This document shows positions 47,698 to 60,792 of a stretch of DNA of 64,000 bases, in pieces. Below the pieces are notes generated by a model. That model ran no database searches. It worked only from the letters and a program-made list of their open reading frames with translations, and had not been told where the DNA came from. Position 1 is the stretch's first letter. The number at the start of each line of letters is the position of its first letter. This DNA is from Salminus brasiliensis (Eukaryota; Chordata; Actinopteri; Characiformes; Bryconidae): NCBI RefSeq assembly GCF_030463535.1, contig NC_132887.1, positions 17,723,358 through 17,787,357 on the forward strand. The letters run 5' to 3'. The position numbers and the translations under genes are program-made.

Positions 47698-50600
47698 TCA
47701 GACACCAGTCCTGTCACTGTAGAAAGGCGTGACATGGAACATGTAGCAGTGAGTGCACACTCTCACAGGTTTCATCTGACCGTATCGGGGCAAAGGGGCA
47801 GAGTGTGAAGAGCAGCGAGAGCAAAAGATCTGCAATAGAGAGCATAAAAACAAAACATATAAATGTATCGCTTAGTACTTAATTATATATATTTGAAGGT
47901 TGTGGTTTCAAATGTTAGCTGAAACAAATACTTTATCCATCTGAAACATATCCTAATGAACAGTACATAATAGCAGACAGTCTGCCAGGGCTTGCATGCT
48001 TTGCTGTACCTTCCCACAGCTCCTACAGTGGTGCTTCCTCCGGATGACTGTAAATGGAGCCTTGCAGGCAATGCAAGAGTTACATGCCTCATCTGGAACC
48101 CACTCAGGAGGATCTATGGGGAGAGGAAAAACATATTAGGTTATGGAAACATAACAGCAGCAAGAACTCATGATGGGACAACAGTAGTGTAAAAATGCAC
48201 TAATACATTATGATGTATCGCATTATTCAGAATATGGTAACTAGAGTAAGATTTTATTATTTTAACATTTTGTAAAGTACATCATTTTTCTGACCACAAT
48301 ATAATGTTAATGCTGAGCACTGTGGGGTGTCTAGCAATATGTAGAAATGTAAACAAGAAATCTGAAATGCGATTGACTCATTTCCTAAAGAATCCTAATT
48401 AAATCAATATGAATCATCAGCACTGTCATTTTGGAGCTTTTCAATTGGTTTATTCATCATGGAGTTTTTACACAATGTAAAAAAAAATCAGATGTTCATT
48501 ATATATACAAGATATACAAGATTTTGTAAAAAGTCAAACCTTCGAACTGTCCATCCCGTGCCTTGGCTGCCAGCTCTGTTGATGAGATGGTCTCTTGGCA
48601 GAGAGCACAGTCTTCTAATCCACCATTTCCCAGAGTAGGCCCTGTAAAAAGATGATGAGACAGTAAAACACATCAATGATGTAAAGCACAAAGCCCCGCC
48701 AGTTTTTATTCCATAGTACTGTATGATAAACAGCATTCTGTAATAAACACGTTGTTAAAGGCTGCAATGACAGACCACATTGTTTCACAAGCCGTCTTTT
48801 CTGATTTCTAACCCATCAGACTACGAGTGAATACTAGCATGTCTTCTTTTCATCTTGAAAGCATGGACAGCCTCTGTTACATCACTGAGCATCAGAGTGA
48901 CGGAGGAGAGGGAGGCCCACCCAAAAGAGTGAGGCCAATTATGCTCTTTGGTACTCTCTGCCAACAGATGAATGTGGCAGCACCAAGGATCAAACCTGTG
49001 ATCTCACAAGGACAGTGTCAGCGCTTTAGTTGGCTACATCAAGCACTCAACAGATCTGATATCAGTCTAAAGAGGAAAAAGTGGCTTACTTAAATTTGCC
49101 ACAAGATGGCCCTGCATGCATGTCCATGGTAGCCACAGCAAAAGGGCTTTTTCTGTGAGCCACCAACATGTTAAATCTGTGGATTTTATGCAGTTCGATA
49201 TATTGCGACATAGTAGGCACAGAAGCAGTGTGGAAAGGTTGTCCGAGTGTTGATTCTGTATGTAAAAACACCATTTGGATCAGCAAGTGCCAAATATTGT
49301 TCTTTTAAATTTAAACAATGATGTCACTCTCAACTGATGTTTGGAGCATACCACTCTACAGGACACTCACAAAATGTTTGTATCCGATCAAAATAATTAC
49401 ATAATAATTACTTATATTATATAGTCTTTGTTATGTACAATGGCTTTAACAAACATAATGCAGCCATAATTCCCACTTGCCTTTCTTCTGCTTCTCATTG
49501 TCCCCCTGCTCGGATTTTGTTGCCATGACCTCAAAAAGTGTCTTCAGGATGCTCCGCAGGTCACTCGCATAGTTTGTTTGCAACTGATCAGCAACACCTG
49601 TGAAGTACAGACATTAACTGAAGTTAGAAGTGAAAGTTAAACAATAGTGTTAGCATTACTAGGGAATTTATATCCATCTATTTACAAAAGATAAAAGATC
49701 TGTGATCTTAAACACTATAGGCACACATACTGTTTTGAGTTTGCGTGAGCATGAAGACTATGATCCCATTTACCAATAAAAGCAATGCTTTACTGCAGTG
49801 ATTTCAATATTTAAAAGAGAATACTGTGACTTTCCCTTGTGCTAATGTAAATGGTTCTGGTAATGGTACTAATGTGAAAAGCCCAATTCAGTTTAGAAAT
49901 GAATTATTAAAATTATATGCTACTATGAATAAAACAACATTTGAAATAAAGCAACATTTGAAACAAATCCATTTACATTTCTACAAGTGATATCAGAAAC
50001 CTTACGCAAGGATACCAATGATATGGTGCAGAGGGAGTGCATACCTGATATGCAGACAAATAGGCGATGAATGAGGTCACTACTGCTATGGAAACGTGAA
50101 CGTATTTTGTTGTGAGAAGCCAGTTTGGCAGCCTGCAAGGCCAGCTGGATCTCCTGGTGATCAAGATCATCTGATATCTCTGAGCTGGTGGTCAGACTAC
50201 TGATAGAACTAATAGACAGAAAGCCAGACAGAGACACAAGGTTTTATGTTGAACAGATTATATGTACATTGGTGCTGTACAATGATTAATTATGGTATAA
50301 GTGTAAGGGGGGGGGGTGTATGGCCCTGGTGGTTTGGTTAAAGTTCTAATTCAATCCATTTCCCATTTACCCAAATGTTGTCAGTCAGCCAAAACACTGG
50401 TGTCTCAAGTTGGTTTCTTTAGTTGTTTAGAAATTCGCTTGCTTTGAAGCTCCAGTGCAAAAGTGCAAGCTTTAGACTTCAATTAAAGTGGAGGGAAAAT
50501 AATTAAATTATCCCTTATGAATAATAGTACTAATCATGAAATACAACATGCTATAACTACAATAAACATACAAATATTTAAACAAATACTTAAAAAGATA

Positions 50601-53600
50601 ATAAAATGAGTTAGTGTTTCTGGACACCATCCAGGTTAAGTTCAACAGAGTCCAAGAGTCCAAAACATTGACAAGGAAGTAGAGACACCTGCACTGATAA
50701 AATAAATACATGTACAGTCACCTTTTACACAATGGTTCAAAAGCCGTCGCTGTTTACCTGGGGGTGTATGCACTGGAAAGACTGCATGTGGTAACAGATA
50801 CACTTTCACAGTCACTGCTGGTGCCTGAACTGAGAGGGGACTCCTGTAAACTGTAGCCCATCAATCAAAGAAAAAAAAGAGGAAAATATAAAGAGAATGA
50901 AGAAATAAGAAAAGAATAAAAACGGAAAATAAACATATCTGAAATACAACAGAAAATAACCAGAAATGCCACTCAAACAGAAGAAAACTAAAAAATTATA
51001 TTAAATTAGAATGAAATGAAATGGTATAATGGTGATATCCCCACACCATTTCAGGGAGTATAACTGTCCACTAGTGACCATAAGAATGTCTGTGCAAGCA
51101 TGAGCAGAAATGGGGCATTAATGACTTTTTGGCAGCAATTACTGGCTGCAATTTAGAAAGACAAAAATAATACTAGGATGAAAACTTGCTGATGTCTCTC
51201 TTAAACACACTCACATACAGACCTAGAGATCTTTTTGTTGTCTTCTTTAGACTGTTTCTCTTTTCCCGCAGTGCTAGTCACACCCTTGCAGGCTCGGTCC
51301 TGATGGGTGCAACTGTCTTCGGACTCCCCCAACTCTCCAGAGTCTCTATACTGGGACAGTGTGGAGCTTGAGCTGCTGCCAAGGCACTTCTCGCAGCACG
51401 GGGATTGGGAAAGGCCTGCTCTCTCTTGCTCCTCATCCTCCTCCTTCGTTAGTTGTGGGACAGGAGGAGGGGGCAGGGGAAGAGGGGCGTCTCCCTTCCC
51501 TCCACTGCCAGCTCCCACTGCTGACTGGATAACAGAGCTGGTGATTGTGAGCTTGCGTTTATCGAAGTCCAGAGTTCCGCCCCTTCCGGCGGACTCTGTG
51601 GCAACTGTGTCATCGTGGCCATCAACGCAGCCAGCGGCGCAGCAGACACAAGAGTTCAGCAGGCAGTGGGTGGCCACCAGAGCACCACCCTGTGAGGCTG
51701 TAGGGCCTTCGGCTGTACGAGGTAAGACCACGGCCAGGTCGGACAGGCTGGGTGAACGTGGGTTAAAGATGACTGTGGCAGATAGCTTCATTCCGCCTGT
51801 TCGATGAGCGATGACTTCTGCTGTCTCCACGCCCTCTTCCTGTGGCCCCTCCCAGCCGTTCACTAGTGGTAACATGTCTGATGTTGCTACAGGTTCAGAG
51901 GAGGGACAGTATTTCTGCTGGCTCCTCTCGCTGACTGGCTCATTTGACTGACAGACCGTCATCCAACCATTACAGGTAGAGTCAGTCGAAGGGGCAGGCT
52001 TAGTCTGCACGGTGGACGTGGCCCGCTGTCCCTGACGGACTTCTCCAGTACTGGTAACAATGTCCCCTCCGCTGCTTATAGCTTCTAGGTCGTCCATGAA
52101 AAAGACCCGCTCATCTTCCTCCTGGAAAGAGCCAGGGGCTCGGTGGGGGGAATTCTCAGTGCTGGAGGCTGAGCTGGACCCGGCCACACTGGGTCGATAT
52201 GTCCGAGGCTGGTGCGCTGGAGACTGCCTCTGGCTTGGAGGAGAAAGCAGTGTGGACATCTGGTCACCTACACGGTGCACCATTATATTGAGCTGCTCAA
52301 TCTCCTCTTCATCATACTGCATCGAGCATGCCAGGTCTGCCTCTGCATCATTCTCTCCCTCGCTTGGGACGTCCTGCTGTTCTTCACTTTCCTCCCACTT
52401 ATCCTCCTCGTGCTGCGAGTTACACAGAATGAGGTCTGCCTCTTCCTCGGGCTCTTTTCGCTCCTCTCTCTTCTGTAGCTCCTCTGACTGGCTCTCTGTG
52501 CTGGTAGAGGTGGCTGGCTCCGGGGTGGAAGAGATGTCTGGCCCTACAGGGAATTCACCATCCTGAGAGATGCACAGACTCCGCTCCAGAGTAATCAGCT
52601 CGTCTTCTGTTAGAGTCTGCAGCAGGTCCCTATGTCAATCATCATCATTCAAAAACAACAACAAAAAAATCAGAAGCCTGCTTTGTCATAAGGTGAAACA
52701 ACTTGCTGAAAAACATGGTGTCATTTTTGCAATCAAAACAGTAATTCAAGAGGGTGTTTTTTTTCTCACCCTTTCTCATAGTGGTTTGGCTATGAGCCAT
52801 ACCACAGAAAAAAACAGACAATGTCATTGCAAGTTAACCAGAACTCAAACAAGTACTGTATATGTATGCTTCTCCACACTAAAGGAGAGAAAGTGATTAG
52901 AATGGGCAGAAACACTATGAACATAAGTACCTTATTTTCTTCAGTAAAGTGCGAAAAGGTCGGAAGAGTTCAGACATGTCCTCTGGTTTGTTTTCCAGGT
53001 TAAGGGGCCCATCAGGATACACCACAAGTCCACTAATAACACACAACATGAAATGTTATAACAGCTAACAGAATAGCATTTTCCTCTAAAGCAAAAGAAA
53101 AAAAAACAAAAAGGAAAAATAAATAATCTAGCTTAACACTTAAATGAAATTAAATATACAATTACTGAAAAATGAGACAAGCCACTTACCATACAATGGC
53201 TAGTCGAGGGATTGTAAACATGAGAGCAGGCTCATAGTCATCAATCATGTCTTGAGTGAGATAGCCAAGCTTTAGGGCCCTTAAAATGGACGTCACGTAT
53301 TGAATTATTGAACCCATGAAATGAAAATGTTGCTGTATTGGTCATTTTAATTTCAAGAACATGTTTTAAAGCATTGGAGAGAAAAAAAGAAGTATTTCTT
53401 GTTTTGTGTCTCTGAGTCAGAATATCTGACCACTAAAACAAAACAAAGTATATATTTAAAAACAACTGACTTCACACTCATGTTTTTATAGGTTTTATGT
53501 AGCTCATGTTTGTACTGTGTGGGCTGGACAGCAGTGATTAAGATGACTAAGGCAGTAATTTCATTGTGTGCTTGCCGGTCTTACTAGCTAATAATCTATT

Positions 53601-55638
53601 TAAAAGATTTAGAAGACAAATAAATACATATTTTTAGCAGGAGCGGAAACTATAGCCTACAATGGCATTGGGACCCTATAATATTGCACTCACTAAAACT
53701 GCTAAAAGTTGGAGAGATATTTCTCCCCCCTCACAGGAAACAAAATAGGCAGTTCAGAAACAAAGATGAAAAGTAAGTTTAATTCTAATTTTGCAAGCAT
53801 AAACTGTGCCTCCAATAAACATGGTGGTTTGAGGAATAACTGCAAAACTTTTCTGGGGGGGGAAAACAGCTGAGTTCTTTGCGGCATCTACTTTACACTA
53901 CAAAGGCAAACACCCATTGCCGGAGACAGAAGAGAGTGGTGTGGGAGCCGACATTGTTAACAAATTTATATAGTGTACAAACAGAACTTTATTAGCTGAA
54001 AGTGAGAAGTCGTTCAGTTACTGCATAGCTAATTAAAACCAGCCTAGAGCCACACTAGAAACCTTCCATGTTTTTTAATTAATCTCTCAAATTTCATTCA
54101 TATGCTCTTAAGCAGGATATCAGAATCCTAGTGGAAATAAAAGGTAAACCACTCAATTGTTACTTTGATACTTAAGATTACGTCCTAACCACACATTTTG
54201 ACCACTAGAAGAAAATGTCAAGCATAAGCTCATTTTAGAGGTCATGTCATTGTACACAAACTCTCAAACTAGGTTCTTGCTACTGCTTTAGTTTGCTTTT
54301 GTCTGACACTCACCTCTCCACAGTCTCACAGAAGAGTACAATCACCTCCTGCTGAATGTAGTACTCTTTAGGAGACTTCACAGGCACCATGGCTGACACA
54401 TAACTACATAACCAGAACACACAAAAAAAACACACACACACACAAAAGTAAACACATTGTCCTGCAATCTGCTCACAATTAGCCATACAATCATGATAAC
54501 ACACAATGAACCATAATGTTGAAATAAGCCAGTACCAACAGTAGAGCCTTCTGTTCTCTTATATATTTACTTTATTATTTTAGAAGCGTACCTGAGCTCA
54601 AACTCAGCAAAAAGGCTGTCAAATTGGCGCAGTGCCTCTCTCATGCGCTCTGTGTAGAAGTTGAGGTCCCGCAGCGCTTGGTCACGTGTGATGTTGCGCA
54701 CCTCCTCCAGACTGCGCGTCAGGTCTTTGGCCAGTGGGCGCATTGCCATGCTCTCGATCTCCCGATTCATGATTATTGAACCTGCTGCCAGGCACTGGAC
54801 ATAAAGCCAATTTTTAAAAGAGTGTTGTTTACTGTAGGTATAGCCCACGTCAGTGAGGAAAGGACAATTACTATTTTGCTTGCATGTTTAAGCAATGATG
54901 TAATGGACAGTATGGCTAAAGCTCCACAACCTGCAATTCATTTACTTATTTTAAAATGGAAACAGCTACATAAGAACATTGTCAAAAAAAAAGTCCTTAA
55001 TGAGCAAATCGAGGAGAAAGTTAATAGGCTTGGGAAAAACAAAAACAAAAAATCCTGTAATTTAATTGACCATACCTCTGCTCCAAACCACAACTGTCCC
55101 GCAAGGTTGTCATGGCGGATCTCCTCTGGGAATTTCACACAGAAGTCTCTGTTTGCTCGATCTTCTGGTATACACTCATCCATGATCTGATTTATGATAT
55201 TCAGCACATTGTCCTGCATGAAAAAGTCAACACATTAAAAACTAAATCTAATCCCCCCGTGCAGATTTACAGTCAGGCTCATGATCCACAGACTAACCTG
55301 GCAGGAGCGAAACTGGTTGACCAGCAGTGTGCACCTCTGAGGGTCCTTTCTGCCATCTAGACTGTCCAACTCAGAGGCGACCTGGTTCAGCTCCTCATCT
55401 GCATAGTAAAACTGGGCCAGTAGCTGGGGGTCCGACCTCTGCACCACATGAAAGAAAAAGCAAGAAGCTGGTTAAAAAGCATCTAACAGAAAACTGTTCC
55501 ATCCAGGACAAAAACAATCCAGTGTTTGTTTGTGTGTACATGTGAATCCACGCTGGTCAGTACAGCCCTATTCCACAACGCTCGCTATTGTTTATGTTAA
55601 TGTGATAAATCCAAGAGGGAGCGTTCTTGGGAAACAAA

Positions 55639-55686
<48 letters not shown>

Positions 55687-57414
55687 TGTGGCGACAAAAA
55701 ATAAACCCCCACAAGCTACTGCATGACGGCAGGAAAGGATGCCACTGCTGGAATCAAAAAGGGCACTGATCCAGAGGCAGACCTTTGGCCTTCTTCTGCC
55801 GCATTCCACACTCCACAGGGAACATTCTCCAGGCAGTGCATCATGGGTTTGGGAAGAACGCGTTCCAGAGAAAATTCCAAGAACTTTTCACACATCATTG
55901 TGTCTCCCTGCAACTACAGTGGCTTTACGGCATGTAGTGTAGAATTATGAATCATGCTGGTTCCTGTTATTACGGTTTTCTCTACCCAACAATCAGGGTC
56001 AATGACTCACACAGGTACACATCACTGAATCAAAAAGAGCTTTTCAATACTTCAGTACAATCCAGCCTCAAGAACACGCTTTGGATCTCAAAGCCTTTTG
56101 CTGGATGTTTTTACAAACATGTTTTAAAAGCAGTGTAATATCATTTTTACCATGTTGCCCACCTCTACACTAAAACTCACTTTCTTTAATACGTGCATTA
56201 TACCCCATCAAGGGTCAAATGTTAATCTGGTAGAGTGAGAAGGAATTACTGGTGGAATATACTGATGGGATATTTCACAATAATCTCCTGTGGGAATTTT
56301 GTGAAAGATGAATACCATCAAGGCTCAGTGCATTTCTGCCATATTCAGAAAAGCACCACAAAATGAAAGTGCTGATTTTCTAAAGCATTCTCTAAAGGGT
56401 TTTCCATCTGTTGAGAGTAATGTATAACTAGAGTATCTAAAACAAACGTCACATTATTATAAACAGCTGCTGGAGAAATGAGCTGTCAAAAAGAATCACC
56501 CTCTTGGTTCAGTATTTTTCCACAAGTCAAGCTTGACAGCATTGGAACGTTTGGGAGCGTATGAATTTGTAATCCTTTCATCGTGTGAGTTGATGTGAAC
56601 CGGGCTTGGTTATGACACGTGTCTGGCACACGGACCCGTGGAGAGAGTAAGCCGATTTGTGCGCCCAACTGACCCCCAGTTCTGAGATGCTCACTCAACC
56701 AATATACACTCCAAGAGACTTAACCACCTGAGAATAATTACTATTCTCTGATTAATCCACTTGAGAGTAACGCCTGCCTGATGAGAATGGAATTCACCTA
56801 CAGAAGGTCACATTTTATCCTCTTTTATCACCTGGAGTGTTACGCTACACCTCCTGCTGGGTGTTTGAGCTCTATTCTGCACTGTGTAATTAAACACAAT
56901 TTAGCCTGATAGTAGTAAGAGCCAGAGGTGTGGTTGATTGGTTAGCTGAAAGTCTTTGGAAGGTGCTTGCTCGGTAGCAATTACTGTTAAGCTGAATGAC
57001 ACACCACATTTTCATGCCACTGTGTCTGTAAAATAGCCTTATTCCACTTGACTTGTGATCTCAAGCGGCCTATTCAATCATCTATCAATAAGCGGGGACT
57101 CTTGAACATTTGCCAGAAGAAGCCTGTCGTTTCCGCCATTCCAGTATAAAAACACTCACTTCCAGTAAGGTGCACTGTATGTGATTCACTACTGCTGAAC
57201 TGGGAAATCATTAATATAAGCACTGGTGTATGAGACAAACATCTCAAACACAGATAGACGCTGACAAAACAAGGCAGGCCAGAATCTTCGGGGACATTTG
57301 CCACAAATGACAACAACCAACGTTAACATATCCTGATCTACAGTATTACAGTGTAGGGCACTACAATGATACCATGGTCTAAACTGCTACGTGATGCAAT
57401 TTGTTGACCTGATG

Positions 57415-57495
<81 letters not shown>

Positions 57496-58517
57496 CTAAT
57501 CCACAGTCATTACTTAACCAGGGGCTCAGGCCAGCTCACTTCGCTGTACCACTTTTCAAAAGAAAGAGGTTCTGTATTTTTTTAATACTGCTCACACTCA
57601 GACTTTTATTGCTTACTTTACTTCCTCGTTTTGGGTATGATCAAGCAAATCAAGCTCCACATGGTACCAAATGAAATCTATTAGCAGGGGCAGCAGCTCC
57701 AACAAACTAGCGCCCTCATATATGGTAAAGACCCCCTTCTAATTTTACCTGCACTCATTAAGCAGCCCCATTCCCAATGAGGAGGGATCTGCTGGGACAG
57801 ACCTGCCCTTGGTAGCTGCTGATGATGATGAATGGCCGTCAGTGATGTGATGTAAGTGCAGGTAGTGAGGACCACAGTGATGCAACTACCCATCTTACGG
57901 AAAGTGACTGCATAATAATTAATGAAGAAGCTTGAAACTGAACAAATCTTTAAGCGCGACTGTCGCTCATTGGGTGACTTGCTGAATCGAGGCTATCCAG
58001 TGCTAGCCTCGGTCAGTTAACGTCACCTATCGAGCTGAATAGCTGGTGATAAGATAAGGTTTCACTCAATCAGCGTAATAAAAGTAACTTAATTTCCATA
58101 ACCATAATAAAGTAAAACAGGAACGCTGCCCGGCTTGTCATGAAGTTTCTTTCCCCCCAATTAGCTGAGCGATACTGAAGATGCCTCGAAATGACTAGAC
58201 ACCAGAGGTGGAGAAATTAAGGGCCAGAAGGTAAAAATCCTCCCCAGGATTTTGATCCTACTGCCTGAGAAGCTCTGCTGCAGTCTAGTTGCCCAGGCAG
58301 TAAGAACAAAATCCTGGGGCGGATTTCTACCCTCTGGACCTGAAATCACCACCAGCACCACTACTACACACAACAATAACAAAACAACGGCTCTCAGAAG
58401 TTAGCTATATTATTAGCCATTTACACACTAGTATATAAGCGTTCGCTCAAAATGTGTGGAAAATCCTTTCAAACTTACCTTTGGCTTATAAAGCCACTTT
58501 CGGAAGCGATTCATCAT
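47698..58517 (-). CDS. zfyve28: Zinc finger FYVE domain-containing protein 28 (LST2 homologue)
   Basis: Minus-strand coding exons: 58479-58517, 55298-55438, 55076-55213, 54592-54794, 54314-54403, 53190-53279, 52931-53032, 51223-52629, 50758-50850, 50045-50208, 49481-49597, 48540-48641, 48010-48113, 47698-47829. Phases agree; 973 residues. The start [13 protein letters not shown], the LST2 N-terminal domain (about residues 1-300, including [20 protein letters not shown] and [12 protein letters not shown]) and the C-terminal FYVE finger (about 893-958, with [14 protein letters not shown] and RVCTHCY) identify it. LST2 proteins bind PtdIns3P on endosomes when not monoubiquitinated and promote EGFR degradation. 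Exon 8 encodes a long acidic, Ser-rich, probably disordered middle region with [12 protein letters not shown] and [19 protein letters not shown] conserved. The intron after exon 11 has a GC donor. It is divergent from cfap99. Introns contain microsatellites only; intron 1 (3 kb) also carries a foldback repeat. Confidence 0.97.
55642..55685. repeat. (CA)n microsatellite
   Basis: About 22 CA units in zfyve28 intron 1, some 200 bases from exon 2. Confidence 0.95.
57415..57493. repeat. compound (CT)n-(CA)n microsatellite
   Basis: About 17 CT units run directly into about 22 CA units, in zfyve28 intron 1. Confidence 0.95.
58207..58353. mobile_element. foldback element with ~60-bp arms
   Basis: The left arm (58207-58267) and the reverse complement of the right arm (58294-58353) agree at most positions: GGTGGAGAAATTAAGGGCC versus GGTGGTGATTTCAGGTCC, CCCCAGGATTTTG in both, and TACTGCCTG in both. 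The spacer is about 26 bp. No coding capacity. It lies in zfyve28 intron 1 about 125 bases from exon 1, close enough to affect the promoter or first donor. Confidence 0.8.
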
Positions 58518-58604
58518 TGGCTACCTCGCCAGCTTACCCGACCCTTTGTCACTTCCAACACCCAGGTTGCCAAAGCCGACGAGCGAAGAAGCCTCGTTAC
58601 CTGA

Positions 58605-58625
58605 AGCAGCAGCAGCAGCAGCAGC
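58605..58625 (-). repeat. zfyve28: (CTG)7 repeat in the probable zfyve28 5' UTR
   Basis: Seven AGC units on the plus strand read as GCT/CTG on the transcript strand, about 90 bases upstream of the start codon. Confidence 0.7.
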
Positions 58626-59761
58626 CGCCAACCGACCGCAGCTGTTAGCAAACCTATCCGGGCACCGTCGCTAGCCAATTATGCTAACTGGCTACTGGCT
58701 ATCTAGCTTTAAACTATTCCGTTTTGACTGAGGTACAATGTGGCTGGAAATGAAGTCAGGTTGCGTTATTCAACTGTACACAAACAGCGGCGTTGACTTC
58801 GGTCCATATGCCCGCTTGTCCGGATGCCGTTTCTCCCCGAAAAATATTCCCTTCTCATGACTGAGCTGAGCAGGTATTTAGCTCACTAGCAGCGATGTCC
58901 GACTCATAAACCGAATCACTTCGGTTCTTTTCGAACCGATTCAATGGTCCAGTAGATGTGAACATATTCAGCGAACACATCTAATAACATTAGACTTAGG
59001 CAACAACTTTAAAAGCTTAGCATTCCCTTAATCTAATCATTTATTGCCTGAATTTAATTAACCGTTCCTTCAATTAAATACATTGTTCACTTGGTTAAAT
59101 ACGTTTTTTGCTCAACTAAAAATCCCTCAATTAAATAAATTGTTATGTCAATTAAAGGAACCATTCCCTCAGTTTAGAAACGAAGGGAATATTTTATTTA
59201 AGGAATAATGTATTAAACATGTTAAAATGTTTTAATTTGAATATTTTAGGAGCTGCATAGAATGGTAATAAAAATAATAAAGAAACAAGTAAAATGAAGT
59301 TTAAAAGAATAATCTCTTGGAATTTTTTTTATCTGTAACCTGCGCCCGTGTTCATTCATGTATTCATTGTACATGGACTGAGAAGATTGGGGCTGTTGAT
59401 TAAATCAATGAATCACTGAATCGCATGTTCATTTACCCAAGGCATTGAAACAGACTATTCTAAAGAATCGATTCAGTAAACTGAAGCATCACAGGCTCGC
59501 TAGCGCTTGAGTGTAGCCAGGCTGCGGAAGTAGCATCAGACTGAAGGCAGAGAGATTGGACTGGGTTGCCAAATGTTCCTCTTTGACTCCTCTTTTGTGT
59601 TCCACCTTTTTTGTTTCCGTGGGTGGACCAGGACCCTAAAGAAGAAAATAATTAATTTATTGTAATACGCCCTTTTGTTCTGGCCCCGAAATATTTTTAT
59701 TTTTTTATTTCTGACAAAATAATTTAACGTTATATTGTTTAAAAAATCTGAGAAATATCTT

Positions 59762-59905
59762 ATGAGCAAGCGTCGAAATTGGGAAACGCCCCACTGTTGC
59801 TTGGCAACACCAAAACATTGTACCTTGCATGACGACTCGGGGGCAGAAGATGGAAATGCCTCTGGCAGTATTATAGAACAGTTACAGTATCTGAACAACG
59901 GGATG
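59762..59905 (+). other. cfap99: possible leader exon of cfap99 with an upstream ORF
   Basis: An ATG at 59762 opens 48 codons (MSKRRNWETPHCC...) that end at a strong donor (ATG|GTAAGT) at 59905. The next acceptor (CTCAG at 60020-60024) lies just before the cfap99 ATG at 60026. Joined there, the frame does not continue into cfap99 but stops after about 17 more codons, so this would be a 5' UTR exon with an overlapping upstream ORF. A weak alternative acceptor at 60015-60016 would keep the frame. Confidence 0.4.
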
Positions 59906-60025
59906 GTAAGTTTCTCTTGAAAGTATTTCGTTTGTGCAGTATTACAGTACTCTAACTCTGCTGCCTAAAACGTGTGGCTGGCTAATAAATGACATTTTCG
60001 TCAAAAAGGTAGAAAGGGTCTCAGG

Positions 60026-60730
60026 ATGAACTGGAAGGGGCTCGTCAGAGAGGCCATCTCGCTGCTGGACAAGTATGAGCCAGGCAAACAGTCTGTGGAC
60101 AGCTTCGTAGAGGATTCTGCCAAGACCCTTGGGGTATTCTTTTATATTAAATATAAATTTAACCAAATGTCATGAATTGAAACATGATTTCATTGATCAT
60201 ATTTGACAGTGCACCTCGTGTTTGAGTCTTGTTCAAGTTTTTAATGTGTTTTGTACTTCAGGACCATCCATCGGGTGACCAGAAGTTTGTCATAGATGTT
60301 ATTTATGGATGTGTTGAGTATCAAAGGCTTTTGGATATTGTGGTCAACGTCTTCTATAATCAGTCTGAAAAATCCTTATTCAAAGCTGATCGGAATCAAT
60401 ATGTTGGTAATTTCTTTATATTCACAATGAAATATGAAAAAAAAAAATCATTCTTAGAGCCATCAGTTTTATTTACGATGTTCTTTTCTTTGGTTTCTCA
60501 GTGGTCTGTTATCTTGCTATGTTCCATCTTGAAGATTTGGGCTTTGAACAGTTCAGTAGAATAATCAAGTCTCTGGATAGCTCAAAAATGTACATGGTAA
60601 GTAGAAAAAATGAAAAAAAACCTACAAACTACTTCTTCACAGCAGCTCAATTATAATACGTTTTATTGGACCGCCACAGTTATACCAAGTCACATATTAA
60701 CAAAGGGGTTAATATGTGTATGTGTATGTA

Positions 60731-60792
<62 letters not shown>

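Larger units (their letters stand above)
58518..60025. promoter_or_regulatory. shared promoter region of zfyve28 and cfap99
   Basis: The two genes start 1.5 kb apart and point away from each other. The zfyve28 side (58518-58830) is GC- and CpG-richer and contains a CAG/CTG repeat in the presumptive 5' UTR. The middle is AT-rich with fish-repeat-like CGGTTCTTTTCGAACCG near 58921. The cfap99 side contains a possible leader exon ending at 59905. No TATA box is evident for either gene. Confidence 0.5.

Noticed and set aside
48827-49093. 88-codon plus-strand frame in a zfyve28 intron
   Set aside because: No similarity to known proteins, antisense to the gene and no splice or promoter support.
51307-52566. 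Long plus-strand frames opposite the large zfyve28 exon
   Set aside because: They are antisense shadows of the Ser/Glu-rich coding exon; the minus-strand frame matches LST2 and joins its neighbours in phase.
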